Below are positions 16,676 through 24,811 of a DNA stretch of 64,000 nucleotides, piece by piece. The stretch is from CAVQND01 sp964653485 (lineage in GTDB: Bacteria > Verrucomicrobiota > Verrucomicrobiia > Limisphaerales > UBA8199). Numbering within the stretch: position 1 is the stretch's first letter; the number at the start of each line of letters is the position of its first letter. The stretch is taken from assembly GCA_964653485.1 (NCBI GenBank), contig CAZZFF010000011.1, forward strand, positions 1 through 64,000. The letters are read 5' to 3'. The notes beneath the pieces are model-generated. The model was not told the DNA's origin. It searched no databases and was given only the letters and a program-made list of their open reading frames with translations. The position numbers and the translations under genes are program-made.

Positions 16676-18754
16676 TTAGAAGTCGCCGTCACCCGGCGGC
16701 CCGAATTCATCCGGCGGGCCGAAATCGAATCCGGGCGGCGGGCCGCCGCGGAAGGGCGAAAGGTCCTTGTTGATCCCGGCGCGGAGCTGCGCTTCCGTGA
16801 GCGCGCCGCTGTGGTCCGTGTTCCACGCATCGAACCAGTTCAAGAACCCCTGGGTGAATTCAGCGCGCGTGACCATGCCGTCTTTGTCCGCGTCCAACGC
16901 GCTCAGAAATGCCTGCGCCAGGAACATCCCCGGCCCGAAGCCGCCCGGCCCACCCATGCCCGGAGGTCCACCGCGACCGCCGCCGCCCCCGGGCGGTCCG
17001 CCCGGGCCGGAGCGGGAAAGGACGGCCCCTTTGGACTTGCCTGCAAGTTGATCGTTCACGGACCTGGCGCGAACGGGGACGAAAGTTCTGATCGGTTTAA
17101 GCGCCTGCCCGAAGCCGCCCGAGGAGCCTGGTTCCCCGGCCACCACCTTCTCGAAACGCGCCAGCATTTCAGCGGATTCTTCCCATACCGCCGGCCGGAG
17201 CACGGCAGCCAGTTCATCCACCTGCCGCTCGATGCGTTCCGGCTTGAAAATCGTCTCGCTGAACTCCTTCATCCGGGCCAGGTAAAGGCGCTTGAACTTC
17301 TCCACCTTGAACACGCGCTCCAGAAACAAGTTTTGCCCGCCCCAGGGGCGCAGGATGCTCAGGTTCTCAAGCTCATCCGCGCTGCCGGCCATCGGGAATA
17401 GTCCGAAGGAATGGTCGAAGTCCCAGGGGAGAAACTGAAACTGCTGCGTTTTAGGATGCAAATAGACGTAGAAGTTTTGGCCCATGGTGAGCAGGCTGTC
17501 CATGTTGCTGAGCCAGACGGTCACTGCCATGAAGCGGGCGAATTCATCCACGTCGAGGAACTCCTCCAGCCGCGAGGCGAACTCCGCGTCCCCGGCGTGG
17601 GACACGAGCTTGCTGAACTCGATAATGCGCCGGGTCTCGTGATCGAGCACCGGCGTCTTGGCGTCATAGGCGTCCTGGTAAGCGGACCAGTCGTTCCCCG
17701 CGTCCTCGAACAATTGCCTCGTCACCGGCTTGAGCATCGCCCCGCGCTTGGTCCCGAACCGCGACCGCGTGAAGTCGCTGTCCACCTCCTCCACGATCGA
17801 ATACACCCCAACGCATTGGTTGGTGTATTTGCCTGGAACCGTGAAGTAAACGAGCGCGTAAGCCGTCCGCCCGCCGGGCACGCCGGCGTCGCGAAAAAGG
17901 CGATACGAGAGGGGCTCGTTCATGCCGCCCGGATCGTTGACGTTGTTGTGCAGGTTGAACTTGGTCACACCGCCAAGCCGGCGCCCCTTGAATCCGTGAT
18001 TCAAGTCCACCTTCAACGGGCGTTTAAGCAACTCGCGAGACGTCATGTAAGTGTTGTTGCCTTTGTAGCGCACCGACACGTCCTTGAAGATCATGCCCTC
18101 AAAGTCCAGGTCGGCGTGGACCGTGGGAAAACCGTTGCGGTTGCTCTTGGGGACGCTCTGGGCCACCGATTGCCGCCCCGGCCCCGCAACCTCCGCCCGA
18201 TTGCCGCGCGCGGCAGCCACCGCCGCATCGAGACCAGAGCGGATTTTGGCATTGTCCAGCTTGCCGGTCCGGTTGGTGTCCCAGGCGGCAAACCATTTTT
18301 GACCGAGCGCCGCGAATTCGGCACGGGAGAGTTGCCCATCGTGGTTGGAGTCGCCTTGGCTCAAAAAAGCCGGGGCCACTTCCGCGCCCGGTCCAAAACC
18401 GCCCGGCCCTCCCGGTCCCCCTGGACCGCCAAACCGTCCGCCGGGGCCTCCAGGCCCACCCGGGCCGCCCGGGCCGCCAAAGGGACCACCGCCGCCTTTG
18501 GGTTCCAGGGCCTCCCACTGGTCGGGCGTGAAGGTCAGGCGAATCTTCCAGACATTCGTCATTCCGAAAAGCCGCCCGCCCTCCAGGCGCGCCGCGGTGG
18601 CAGCGCCGGGAACCAGCCCTTGCAGTGCGAAAGCGCCGCCTAACAATGCCAACAAGAGCAAGGCGCCCAACGCCGTGGCCAGGGCACGGTGCCTGACGCC
18701 GGGGGCATCGTCCGACGGATGGGTTCCGGTCCCGAAAGACATTCGAGCCTTCAT
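16676..18754 (-). CDS. CotH-type kinase family protein with EF-hands and collagen-like Gly-Pro tracts
   Basis: After an N-terminal membrane segment (LATALGALLLLALLGGAFALQG) the protein begins a CotH domain, which is interrupted by a GGPGG-type tract (residues 87-122) and two EF-hand loops (DSNHDGQLSRAEF, DTNRTGKLDNAKI). It then resumes with NNTYMTSRELLKRPLKVD, GVYSIVEEVDSDF and FLPWDFDHSFGLF. A second glycine-proline tract and two more EF-hand loops (DADKDGMVTRAEF, NTDHSGALTEAQL) close the C-terminus. Bacillus CotH phosphorylates spore-coat proteins outside the cytoplasm. This one is likely a calcium-responsive exported kinase-like protein. It is the first gene of the operon leading to DUF4956 and VTC. 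Confidence 0.86.
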   Translation of the reverse strand: MKARMSFGTGTHPSDDAPGVRHRALATALGALLLLALLGGAFALQGLVPGAATAARLEGGRLFGMTNVWKIRLTFTPDQWEALEPKGGGGPFGGPGGPGGPGGPGGRFGGPGGPGGPGGFGPGAEVAPAFLSQGDSNHDGQLSRAEFAALGQKWFAAWDTNRTGKLDNAKIRSGLDAAVAAARGNRAEVAGPGRQSVAQSVPKSNRNGFPTVHADLDFEGMIFKDVSVRYKGNNTYMTSRELLKRPLKVDLNHGFKGRRLGGVTKFNLHNNVNDPGGMNEPLSYRLFRDAGVPGGRTAYALVYFTVPGKYTNQCVGVYSIVEEVDSDFTRSRFGTKRGAMLKPVTRQLFEDAGNDWSAYQDAYDAKTPVLDHETRRIIEFSKLVSHAGDAEFASRLEEFLDVDEFARFMAVTVWLSNMDSLLTMGQNFYVYLHPKTQQFQFLPWDFDHSFGLFPMAGSADELENLSILRPWGGQNLFLERVFKVEKFKRLYLARMKEFSETIFKPERIERQVDELAAVLRPAVWEESAEMLARFEKVVAGEPGSSGGFGQALKPIRTFVPVRARSVNDQLAGKSKGAVLSRSGPGGPPGGGGGRGGPPGMGGPGGFGPGMFLAQAFLSALDADKDGMVTRAEFTQGFLNWFDAWNTDHSGALTEAQLRAGINKDLSPFRGGPPPGFDFGPPDEFGPPGDGDF

Positions 18755-18955
18755 TTTGTTACCAGATTGTCACGATAATGTAATAATCATGCCGAATGGA
18801 ACCTTAAGAGATCATTAAGCCTCGACGTGATAGAGACCGTCGCCAAGGCCAGGATGTCAGAGACCTTCCGCGCTCGCGGCATCCTCGCCGATGGCATCGA
18901 CGGTCGCAAATAGATTGCCTGGAGCCTCGGACGGGCCTACAACAATGGCTCGGCA

Positions 18956-21616
18956 ATGCTAGGGACAGACATGTGCAAAAAGCCGATGATGTCAGCACCA
19001 AATGCCGCCGGGCGCCAACCGCCTCTGCCGGCGACACAACCGCCGAGGCGGGCTGCATACCCTGACTGCGGGAGACGACGGAGGGAGCCGGCCCGGCTTG
19101 CGGGGGCGTCCTTGCTTTTCAGTCTGTTGGGGCTGGCCTTCACCCTGGTGGCGGCCCCGGCGCAGAGGCCGCCCAACATCATCGTCATTCTCGGCGACGA
19201 CATCGGCTACGGCGACTTCGGTTGCAACGGCGCCACGGCGGTAAAGACGCCCAACGTGGATCGAGTCGCCAGGGAGGGGCTGCGTTTCACGAGCGCCTAC
19301 GCTTCCTCGGCGACCTGCACGCCCTCGCGCTATTCCTTGCTCACGGGCGAGTACGCCTTTCGCAAAAAGGGCACCGGGATACTGCCTGGGGACGCGGCGC
19401 TCATCATCGAGCCGGGGCGGGCAACGCTGCCTTCGCTGCTCAAGCGCGCCGGCTATTCCACCGGCGTGGTTGGCAAATGGCACCTGGGCCTGGGTGACGC
19501 GCGCGGCGCCGATTGGAACGGCGAGATACAACCCGGTCCGCTCGAAGTGGGCTTTGATTACTCCTTCATCATCGCGGCAACCGGCGACCGGGTGCCGTGC
19601 GTGTATATCGAAAACCACCGGGTCGTCGGCCTCCTTCCGGGAGACCCGATTTTCATCAACTACAAAGAGGCATTCCCTGGTGAACCGACCGGCGTGGAGG
19701 ATCGTGCCGGGCTGAAGCTGGATTGGAGCGAGGGCCACAACCAGGCCGTGATCAACGGCATTGGACGCATCGGATACATGAAAGGCGGCAAGGCCGCCCT
19801 CTGGAAAGACGAGGACATGGCCGATCAGTTCACCCGGCACGCCCTCGAGTTCATCGAGCGGGTGAAGGACAAACCGTTCTTCCTTTACTTCGCCACGCAT
19901 GATATCCACGTGCCGCGCGTGCCCAACCCGCGCTTCGTCGGCCAGACCAGCATGGGCGCGCGCGGCGACGCCATCGTCGAGTTCGATGCCTGTGTGGGCC
20001 GGATTCTGGACACGCTCGACAGGTTCAACCTCGCCGAGAACACCCTGGTCATCCTCAGCAGCGACAACGGCCCGGTCCTCGACGACGGCTACAAGGACCT
20101 GGCCAACGAAAAACTCGGCAACCACAAACCCGCCGGGCCGTTCCGTGCCGGCAAATACAGCCTGTTCGAGGGCGGCACCCGCATGCCCTTTCTCGTGCGA
20201 TGGCCGGGCCGGGTCAAGCCGGGGGTATCGGATGCCCTTGTCAGCCAGGTGGATTTGGCCGCGTCGCTCGCCGCTCTGACCGGCCAGAAACCCGACCCCC
20301 TGACCATGCCGGACAGCGTGAACGTGCTGCCGGCGCTGCTTGGGGAATCCAAGACCGGCCGGGCATGGGTCGTCGAGCACGCCAATCGATTGGCCCTGCG
20401 CGATGGGGATTGGAAATTCATCACGCCGGGTCGGGTGATTGACCGCCTCGGCCCCTGGACGCAGGTTACAGCCCCCGATCCCGGGTTCCTTTTCGATCTC
20501 GCCAACGACCCCGGCGAAACCAACGACCTGGCGCCCAGTCGCCCGGAAAAGGTCCGGGAACTGGGAGAGTTGCTGGCGACTATCCGCCATTCCCCCTCCT
20601 CAGCGCGCGCGGACGGCTGGATGGACGTCTCCAGCGCCCTGTTGGCACGGCTGACCAACAGCGGCATAAAGCCGGCTTGGCCCGGCGGATGTTCGGGGGT
20701 CGTGGCCGATCGCCAAACCGGGGCGGTAACCATCAAAGTCGTCGGCTGTGGCCTTTGGCGCAGTCCCGACCAAGGCGCAACCTGGCGGCGCATCGATGAA
20801 GACCTGGTTTCCGGCCGGGACGAAACGGGTTGGGCCACGAGCGCGGACCAGAACGCCCCAACCCGCTTGGCCAGTTTTTCCCTGGATGGATTGGCGGGCT
20901 GGACGCCTGATGGACGCCACTGGAAAAGCTTCGCGAGTCTTGGCCGCAACTGGGACTTCGGCTCGGTGGATTGGGGTGCGGAGCCCCCCGGAACCATGAT
21001 CGCCGCCAAACATGAGACCACTCCGCCCGGCGAAGTTTACGCCACCACCAACGGGGGCGTCACGTGGACGAAACTGGCGATCCATCTCAATGAAAACCGC
21101 GACCGTGTTTCCATGCTCGGCGCCCTGGATGCGGGGACCTTCGTTTACAGCCGAGGCGACGGCATCTATCGCAGCACGGACACCGGGGCCACCTGGGCCA
21201 AGGTCTCCGCCGCCAACCCCCAGACCAGGATACCCGTCCTCTTTCGGGGAACGCACTATTTAGGGAGTGCCGCCGGGCTGCTCGTCAGCACGGACAAAGG
21301 CGCGAGTTGGCGGCCGCAGGGAGGCGCCGTTAATGTCTGGCAAGGCCCCTTCTTCGGCCGCGATGAAAAAGAGATTCTGGTCGTCGGGAGCGACGGCGTG
21401 TTTACGACGAAAGACGCGGGTCGGACCTGGACACGCGCGGCCGGCCTCAAGCCCAAGCAAGGCGATTATGTCTTCAGCCCAAACTGGTTTGGTTGCTACG
21501 CCTGGGACCCGACGCGCGGCATCCTCTATGCCTCAGCCATGGGAAACCCAGTCTATAAACTTCAACTCGCGCCATCGGCGGACCCATCCGCCACCACGTC
21601 GAATCAAGCCCATTAG
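18956..21616 (+). CDS. Cys-type sulfatase fused to an Asp-box (BNR/sialidase-like) beta-propeller
   Basis: A hydrophobic export segment at residues 48-68 precedes a type I sulfatase domain (about 70-550): metal ligands D81-D82 in ILGDDIGYGDFG, the formylglycine motif CTPSRYSLLTG with C121, VVGKWHLG, HDIHVP and LSSDNGP. This class needs Cys-to-formylglycine maturation, and no maturase gene is in the window. From about residue 580 the chain becomes a repeat region with five Asp-box-like turns at 603-610, 697-704, 740-747, 778-785 and 817-825 (for example SPDQGATW, STDTGATW, STDKGASW), a sialidase/BNR-type propeller. The propeller may bind or desialylate the sulfated glycan. The start is uncertain within the first 12 codons. 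Confidence 0.85.
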   Translation: MLGTDMCKKPMMSAPNAAGRQPPLPATQPPRRAAYPDCGRRRREPARLAGASLLFSLLGLAFTLVAAPAQRPPNIIVILGDDIGYGDFGCNGATAVKTPNVDRVAREGLRFTSAYASSATCTPSRYSLLTGEYAFRKKGTGILPGDAALIIEPGRATLPSLLKRAGYSTGVVGKWHLGLGDARGADWNGEIQPGPLEVGFDYSFIIAATGDRVPCVYIENHRVVGLLPGDPIFINYKEAFPGEPTGVEDRAGLKLDWSEGHNQAVINGIGRIGYMKGGKAALWKDEDMADQFTRHALEFIERVKDKPFFLYFATHDIHVPRVPNPRFVGQTSMGARGDAIVEFDACVGRILDTLDRFNLAENTLVILSSDNGPVLDDGYKDLANEKLGNHKPAGPFRAGKYSLFEGGTRMPFLVRWPGRVKPGVSDALVSQVDLAASLAALTGQKPDPLTMPDSVNVLPALLGESKTGRAWVVEHANRLALRDGDWKFITPGRVIDRLGPWTQVTAPDPGFLFDLANDPGETNDLAPSRPEKVRELGELLATIRHSPSSARADGWMDVSSALLARLTNSGIKPAWPGGCSGVVADRQTGAVTIKVVGCGLWRSPDQGATWRRIDEDLVSGRDETGWATSADQNAPTRLASFSLDGLAGWTPDGRHWKSFASLGRNWDFGSVDWGAEPPGTMIAAKHETTPPGEVYATTNGGVTWTKLAIHLNENRDRVSMLGALDAGTFVYSRGDGIYRSTDTGATWAKVSAANPQTRIPVLFRGTHYLGSAAGLLVSTDKGASWRPQGGAVNVWQGPFFGRDEKEILVVGSDGVFTTKDAGRTWTRAAGLKPKQGDYVFSPNWFGCYAWDPTRGILYASAMGNPVYKLQLAPSADPSATTSNQAH

Positions 21617-21622
21617 GAACTT

Positions 21623-22747
21623 ATGGAACGAGTCGCCCCAAGCACCTCCCTCGGCAAACTGCTCGCCTGGTGCGCCCAGCAGCAGGCCACGGACATCCAC
21701 GCGCAGGCCGACCGGCGCTACGCGTATCGCGTCGATGGCAAGCTCCTGCGGATTTCTCCGGAGCAATTCCCACCGCCAACCAATGAGAAAATCCACGAAG
21801 GCCTGCGGGAGGCCTTCTCCGCCGCCGTTTTCGAGCACATCGAGAAGCAGCATGAGATGGACTTGAGCTTCCTCTGCGAGAAGGTCCGGTACAGGGCCAA
21901 TTTCAGCAAACAGCAGGGGGCGCAATCTTTCTCCTTCCGGATCGTGCCGCAGAAGATCCCGAATCTGGACAACTTGGAGCTGCCTTCGTCCGTAGCAAAC
22001 CTTGTCCAGGAGCCTCGCGGCCTTCTGCTCGTAACCGGCGCCGCGGGCCAGGGCAAGAGCACCACCGCCTGCGCCCTCCTCCAACGGCTCAACGAAACGA
22101 TGGCCCTTCGCATCATCAGCATCGAGGACCCAATCGAGTACCTCTTTGAAGAGAACCGATGCCAGTTCGAGCAGCGCGAGGTCGGAGTGGACACCGAGTC
22201 ATTCGCGAGCGGTATCCGCAACGCGATGCGGCAGGACCCGGAGGTCATTTTCATCGGCGAGATTCGGGACCGGGACAGCATCCAAGCCGCGATGCAGGCC
22301 GCTGAAACGGGCCACCTGGTGCTCGCCACATTGCACGCCGACTCAGTGAACCAGGCGATTGACCGCATACGCGAGTTTCATCCGGCGGAGGAGCAGGCCA
22401 ATGCGAATGCGCTGCTGGCCCGAAGCTTGAACGCCATTATCTGCCAGCGCCTGATCCCCAGCACATTCAAAAAGCGAATTCCGTGTCTGGAGATTATGAA
22501 ACGCAGCGCGGGCACCCAGGACGCCATCGCCCGAAATGATCTGCGGCTCCTGACGGGGCACATCGAGGCCTCGCTCAACGAGGGGATGCACAGCTTTGAC
22601 CAGTACCTGATGCAACTACTCAAAAGCAAATATGTGGCCCTGGAAACAGCCCGTCATTATGCGGTCAATTGGAACAGAGTGGAAATGGAGAGCCATGGGT
22701 TCGCCCCCGCAACGCCCGGCATTCTCAGGCCGGACACCGAACGCTGA
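21623..22747 (+). CDS. PilT/PilU-like type IV pilus retraction ATPase
   Basis: This is a hexameric secretion ATPase of the PilT type, which depolymerises type IV pili at the cytoplasmic side. Motifs in order: an N-terminal PAS-like domain, Walker A GAAGQGKSTT (139-148), Asp box IISIEDPIEY, Walker B EVIFIGEIRD and His box HLVLATLHAD. The catalytic Glu in Walker B is present (GEIRD). The N-terminal domain and tail diverge from standard PilT, and the C-terminal extension of some 30 residues ends PATPGILRPDTER. It starts 6 bp after the sulfatase stop with an AGGAA site just before the ATG. No other pilus assembly gene is nearby, which is odd. Confidence 0.9.
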   Translation: MERVAPSTSLGKLLAWCAQQQATDIHAQADRRYAYRVDGKLLRISPEQFPPPTNEKIHEGLREAFSAAVFEHIEKQHEMDLSFLCEKVRYRANFSKQQGAQSFSFRIVPQKIPNLDNLELPSSVANLVQEPRGLLLVTGAAGQGKSTTACALLQRLNETMALRIISIEDPIEYLFEENRCQFEQREVGVDTESFASGIRNAMRQDPEVIFIGEIRDRDSIQAAMQAAETGHLVLATLHADSVNQAIDRIREFHPAEEQANANALLARSLNAIICQRLIPSTFKKRIPCLEIMKRSAGTQDAIARNDLRLLTGHIEASLNEGMHSFDQYLMQLLKSKYVALETARHYAVNWNRVEMESHGFAPATPGILRPDTER

Positions 22748-22763
22748 ATTCCTTCGGACGGCG

Positions 22764-24701
22764 ATGCTCACGGCTTTCCTGTCCGTTACCCTGGGCAGTC
22801 AGGCCGCTCAGGAAACCGCACCCGCCGGCACATCGACCCATTGGGGCCGGACGATCTTTGTCTCCAAGCTCGGAGACAACTCCGACGGCTCCTCCTGGGC
22901 GACGGCGTTCACAACGATCCAGGCGGGCCTTAACGCGGTGCCGGATGAGCGCGGCAACCATCGTGTCGTCGTCAGGCCGGACACTTACATGGAGGCGAAC
23001 CTCTACCCAGCCCACCGCGGCGCTTCCGGCGCCTACAACCAACTGGTGGGTGACTGCGACGGCGCCCTCGGGTCGGGCACGCGCGGTTGGGTCGTGATCG
23101 ATTCAGGCGATGCTCAAAAGGGATTTAAGAGCTATGATTGGTGGGGCCCGATTCGCGCCTACAAAAAGGGCTGGTCCCCGGAGCACACCGCGGAGACCTT
23201 CTCGGCCGCCGTTTGGGACCGTTGGGCAATCGGGCGGTGCTACGTCACGGGCGGCGATGGCGGGCTGTTCTTCGACCTCGTGGACCGCGCGGAGCCATTC
23301 AGCGTCCGGGTCGAGGATTGCGTCGGTATCGGCCGCGCCTTTGGCGGCGGGGCCGCCAATATCCTGTCGCGCCCGGGCGAGCCCAGTGTCTTTCGCCGTT
23401 GTCACCTCTTGTGCCTGGACTGGTGGGGCGATGCAACAGGCGCCTACGTGCGCGCGGAGCACCCCGAATTGCCGGCCTGCCCGGACGTGGTGTTCGAGGA
23501 TTGCACGCTCGCGGGGCCGGATAATGCCTTGCAGGCCGGCAACCCCGGTTATGCCGGTTACACTCGAGTCGGCCTCAAGAACTGCCGTCTCATCAGCCTG
23601 AACTTTTCCCAACCGCAGGGCAAACCCGGCACCGGCGTTATCTTCAGCACCATCGAGGGAAAGCTCCTGCACGTCGATATCGAGAACTGTGTGCTCATGG
23701 GCTACAAGGTCTTTGGCGCCGGCCACGGCGAGGTCAGCTACGCCCTCAAAGGCGACGTGCAAGCCTACGTCCAATTTCAGCAGGAGGTGCCTGAGGGCAT
23801 GCTCCGGCTCGGCCACTGGCCGGTGGAGGTGTTCCAGAGCCTCCTGCCGCCCAATCCGCCGTCGCCGCCTCTGCAGGCCCGCCTCAGCGTCGATCAGCCG
23901 GACTTGGGGGACATCTGCGAGGCCGCTCCGGTGGTCTGGAAGGACCGCCTGGCTCTCATGAAGTGCCATCGGCCCGCCACCGGCGGCGCGCCGCAAGACT
24001 ATTTCCTCACACTGGAGGATGTGGACAACGGTCGCCAACTGGCCCGTTTTGCCCAAGGCTATGGCTTGGCGTCCGCCCTCGCGCATCACGGCACGCTCTA
24101 CGTCTTCGCCTCGCGCTTTTCGCCCGACGGCTGGAACGATGTCACGCTCTTCAAGTCAAAGAACCTCCGGGACTGGACCCAAAAGACCGCCGTTACGCAA
24201 CAAAACGAGCACTTGTTCAACAGCTCCGTTTGCCGGGGGAAAGACGGCTTCGTCATGGCCTGCGAATCTGACGACCCGAAATTCACCCCGTTCACCATCA
24301 AATTCGCCGTCTCCCGCGACCTGGACACCTGGACCCGGCTGCCCGACGCCATCTTCGGCCCGGACCGCTACGCGGCCTGCCCGTGCCTGCGGTATGTCAA
24401 CGGCTCTTACTACCTGCTTTACCTGGAGCATCGGCAGCCGCGCTGGTTCTTCGAGACCTACATCGCCCGCTCCAAAGACCTGAAAAACTGGGAATTAAGC
24501 CCGGCCAATCCCGTCCTCACGCCCCGTTTCAACGACGGCGTCAATGCCTCCGACCCGGACTTGATCGAGTTTCATGGCCGCACTTACCTCTACTACAGCG
24601 TCGGCGACCAGCGGACCTGGTCCAGGCTCCAGCGCGCGGTGTATCCCGGGCCACAGGCAGATTTTTTCGCCGGCTATTTCGCCCGTCCCTCGGCGCCGTA
24701 G
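22764..24701 (+). CDS. Secreted beta-helix plus five-bladed propeller (GH43/GH32-like) protein
   Basis: The ATG at 22764, 16 bp after the pilT stop, gives a short signal peptide (MLTAFLSVTLGSQAAQ). A further in-frame ATG at 22695 with a GGAG site is possible and would overlap pilT. Residues 30-310 look like a right-handed parallel beta-helix (TIFVSKLGDNSDGSSWATAF, TIQAGLNAVPDERGN, VVFEDCTLAGPDNALQAGN, VGLKNCRLIS, VDIENCVLMG). From about 360 there is a GH43/GH32-type propeller: ICEAAPVVWKDRL, TLFKSKNLRDWTQK, FAVSRDLDTWTR, IARSKDLKNWELSPANPVL, ASDPDLIEFHGRTYLYYSVGDQ. Catalytic acids cannot be assigned with confidence, so a sugar-binding rather than hydrolytic role remains possible. Confidence 0.72.
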   Translation: MLTAFLSVTLGSQAAQETAPAGTSTHWGRTIFVSKLGDNSDGSSWATAFTTIQAGLNAVPDERGNHRVVVRPDTYMEANLYPAHRGASGAYNQLVGDCDGALGSGTRGWVVIDSGDAQKGFKSYDWWGPIRAYKKGWSPEHTAETFSAAVWDRWAIGRCYVTGGDGGLFFDLVDRAEPFSVRVEDCVGIGRAFGGGAANILSRPGEPSVFRRCHLLCLDWWGDATGAYVRAEHPELPACPDVVFEDCTLAGPDNALQAGNPGYAGYTRVGLKNCRLISLNFSQPQGKPGTGVIFSTIEGKLLHVDIENCVLMGYKVFGAGHGEVSYALKGDVQAYVQFQQEVPEGMLRLGHWPVEVFQSLLPPNPPSPPLQARLSVDQPDLGDICEAAPVVWKDRLALMKCHRPATGGAPQDYFLTLEDVDNGRQLARFAQGYGLASALAHHGTLYVFASRFSPDGWNDVTLFKSKNLRDWTQKTAVTQQNEHLFNSSVCRGKDGFVMACESDDPKFTPFTIKFAVSRDLDTWTRLPDAIFGPDRYAACPCLRYVNGSYYLLYLEHRQPRWFFETYIARSKDLKNWELSPANPVLTPRFNDGVNASDPDLIEFHGRTYLYYSVGDQRTWSRLQRAVYPGPQADFFAGYFARPSAP

Positions 24702-24811
24702 TATAGACACGCGCCGCTTCTCCTGTAGAATCAGGTGACGAAACGTATGGTTTACGCCACCCAGTATTTCGAGAGCGCTCGCCGCCGCGGTTCCGTGCGG
24801 ATAGGACACCT

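Noticed and set aside
16980..17040. Gly-Pro-rich tracts considered as a collagen gene or microsatellite artefact
   Set aside because: They lie in frame inside the CotH protein with EF-hands on the C-terminal side, so they are linkers within one protein.
18820..18921. Short reading MSETFRARGILADGIDGRK upstream of the sulfatase, possible gene remnant
   Set aside because: Too short, no recognisable family and no ribosome site; may be chance.
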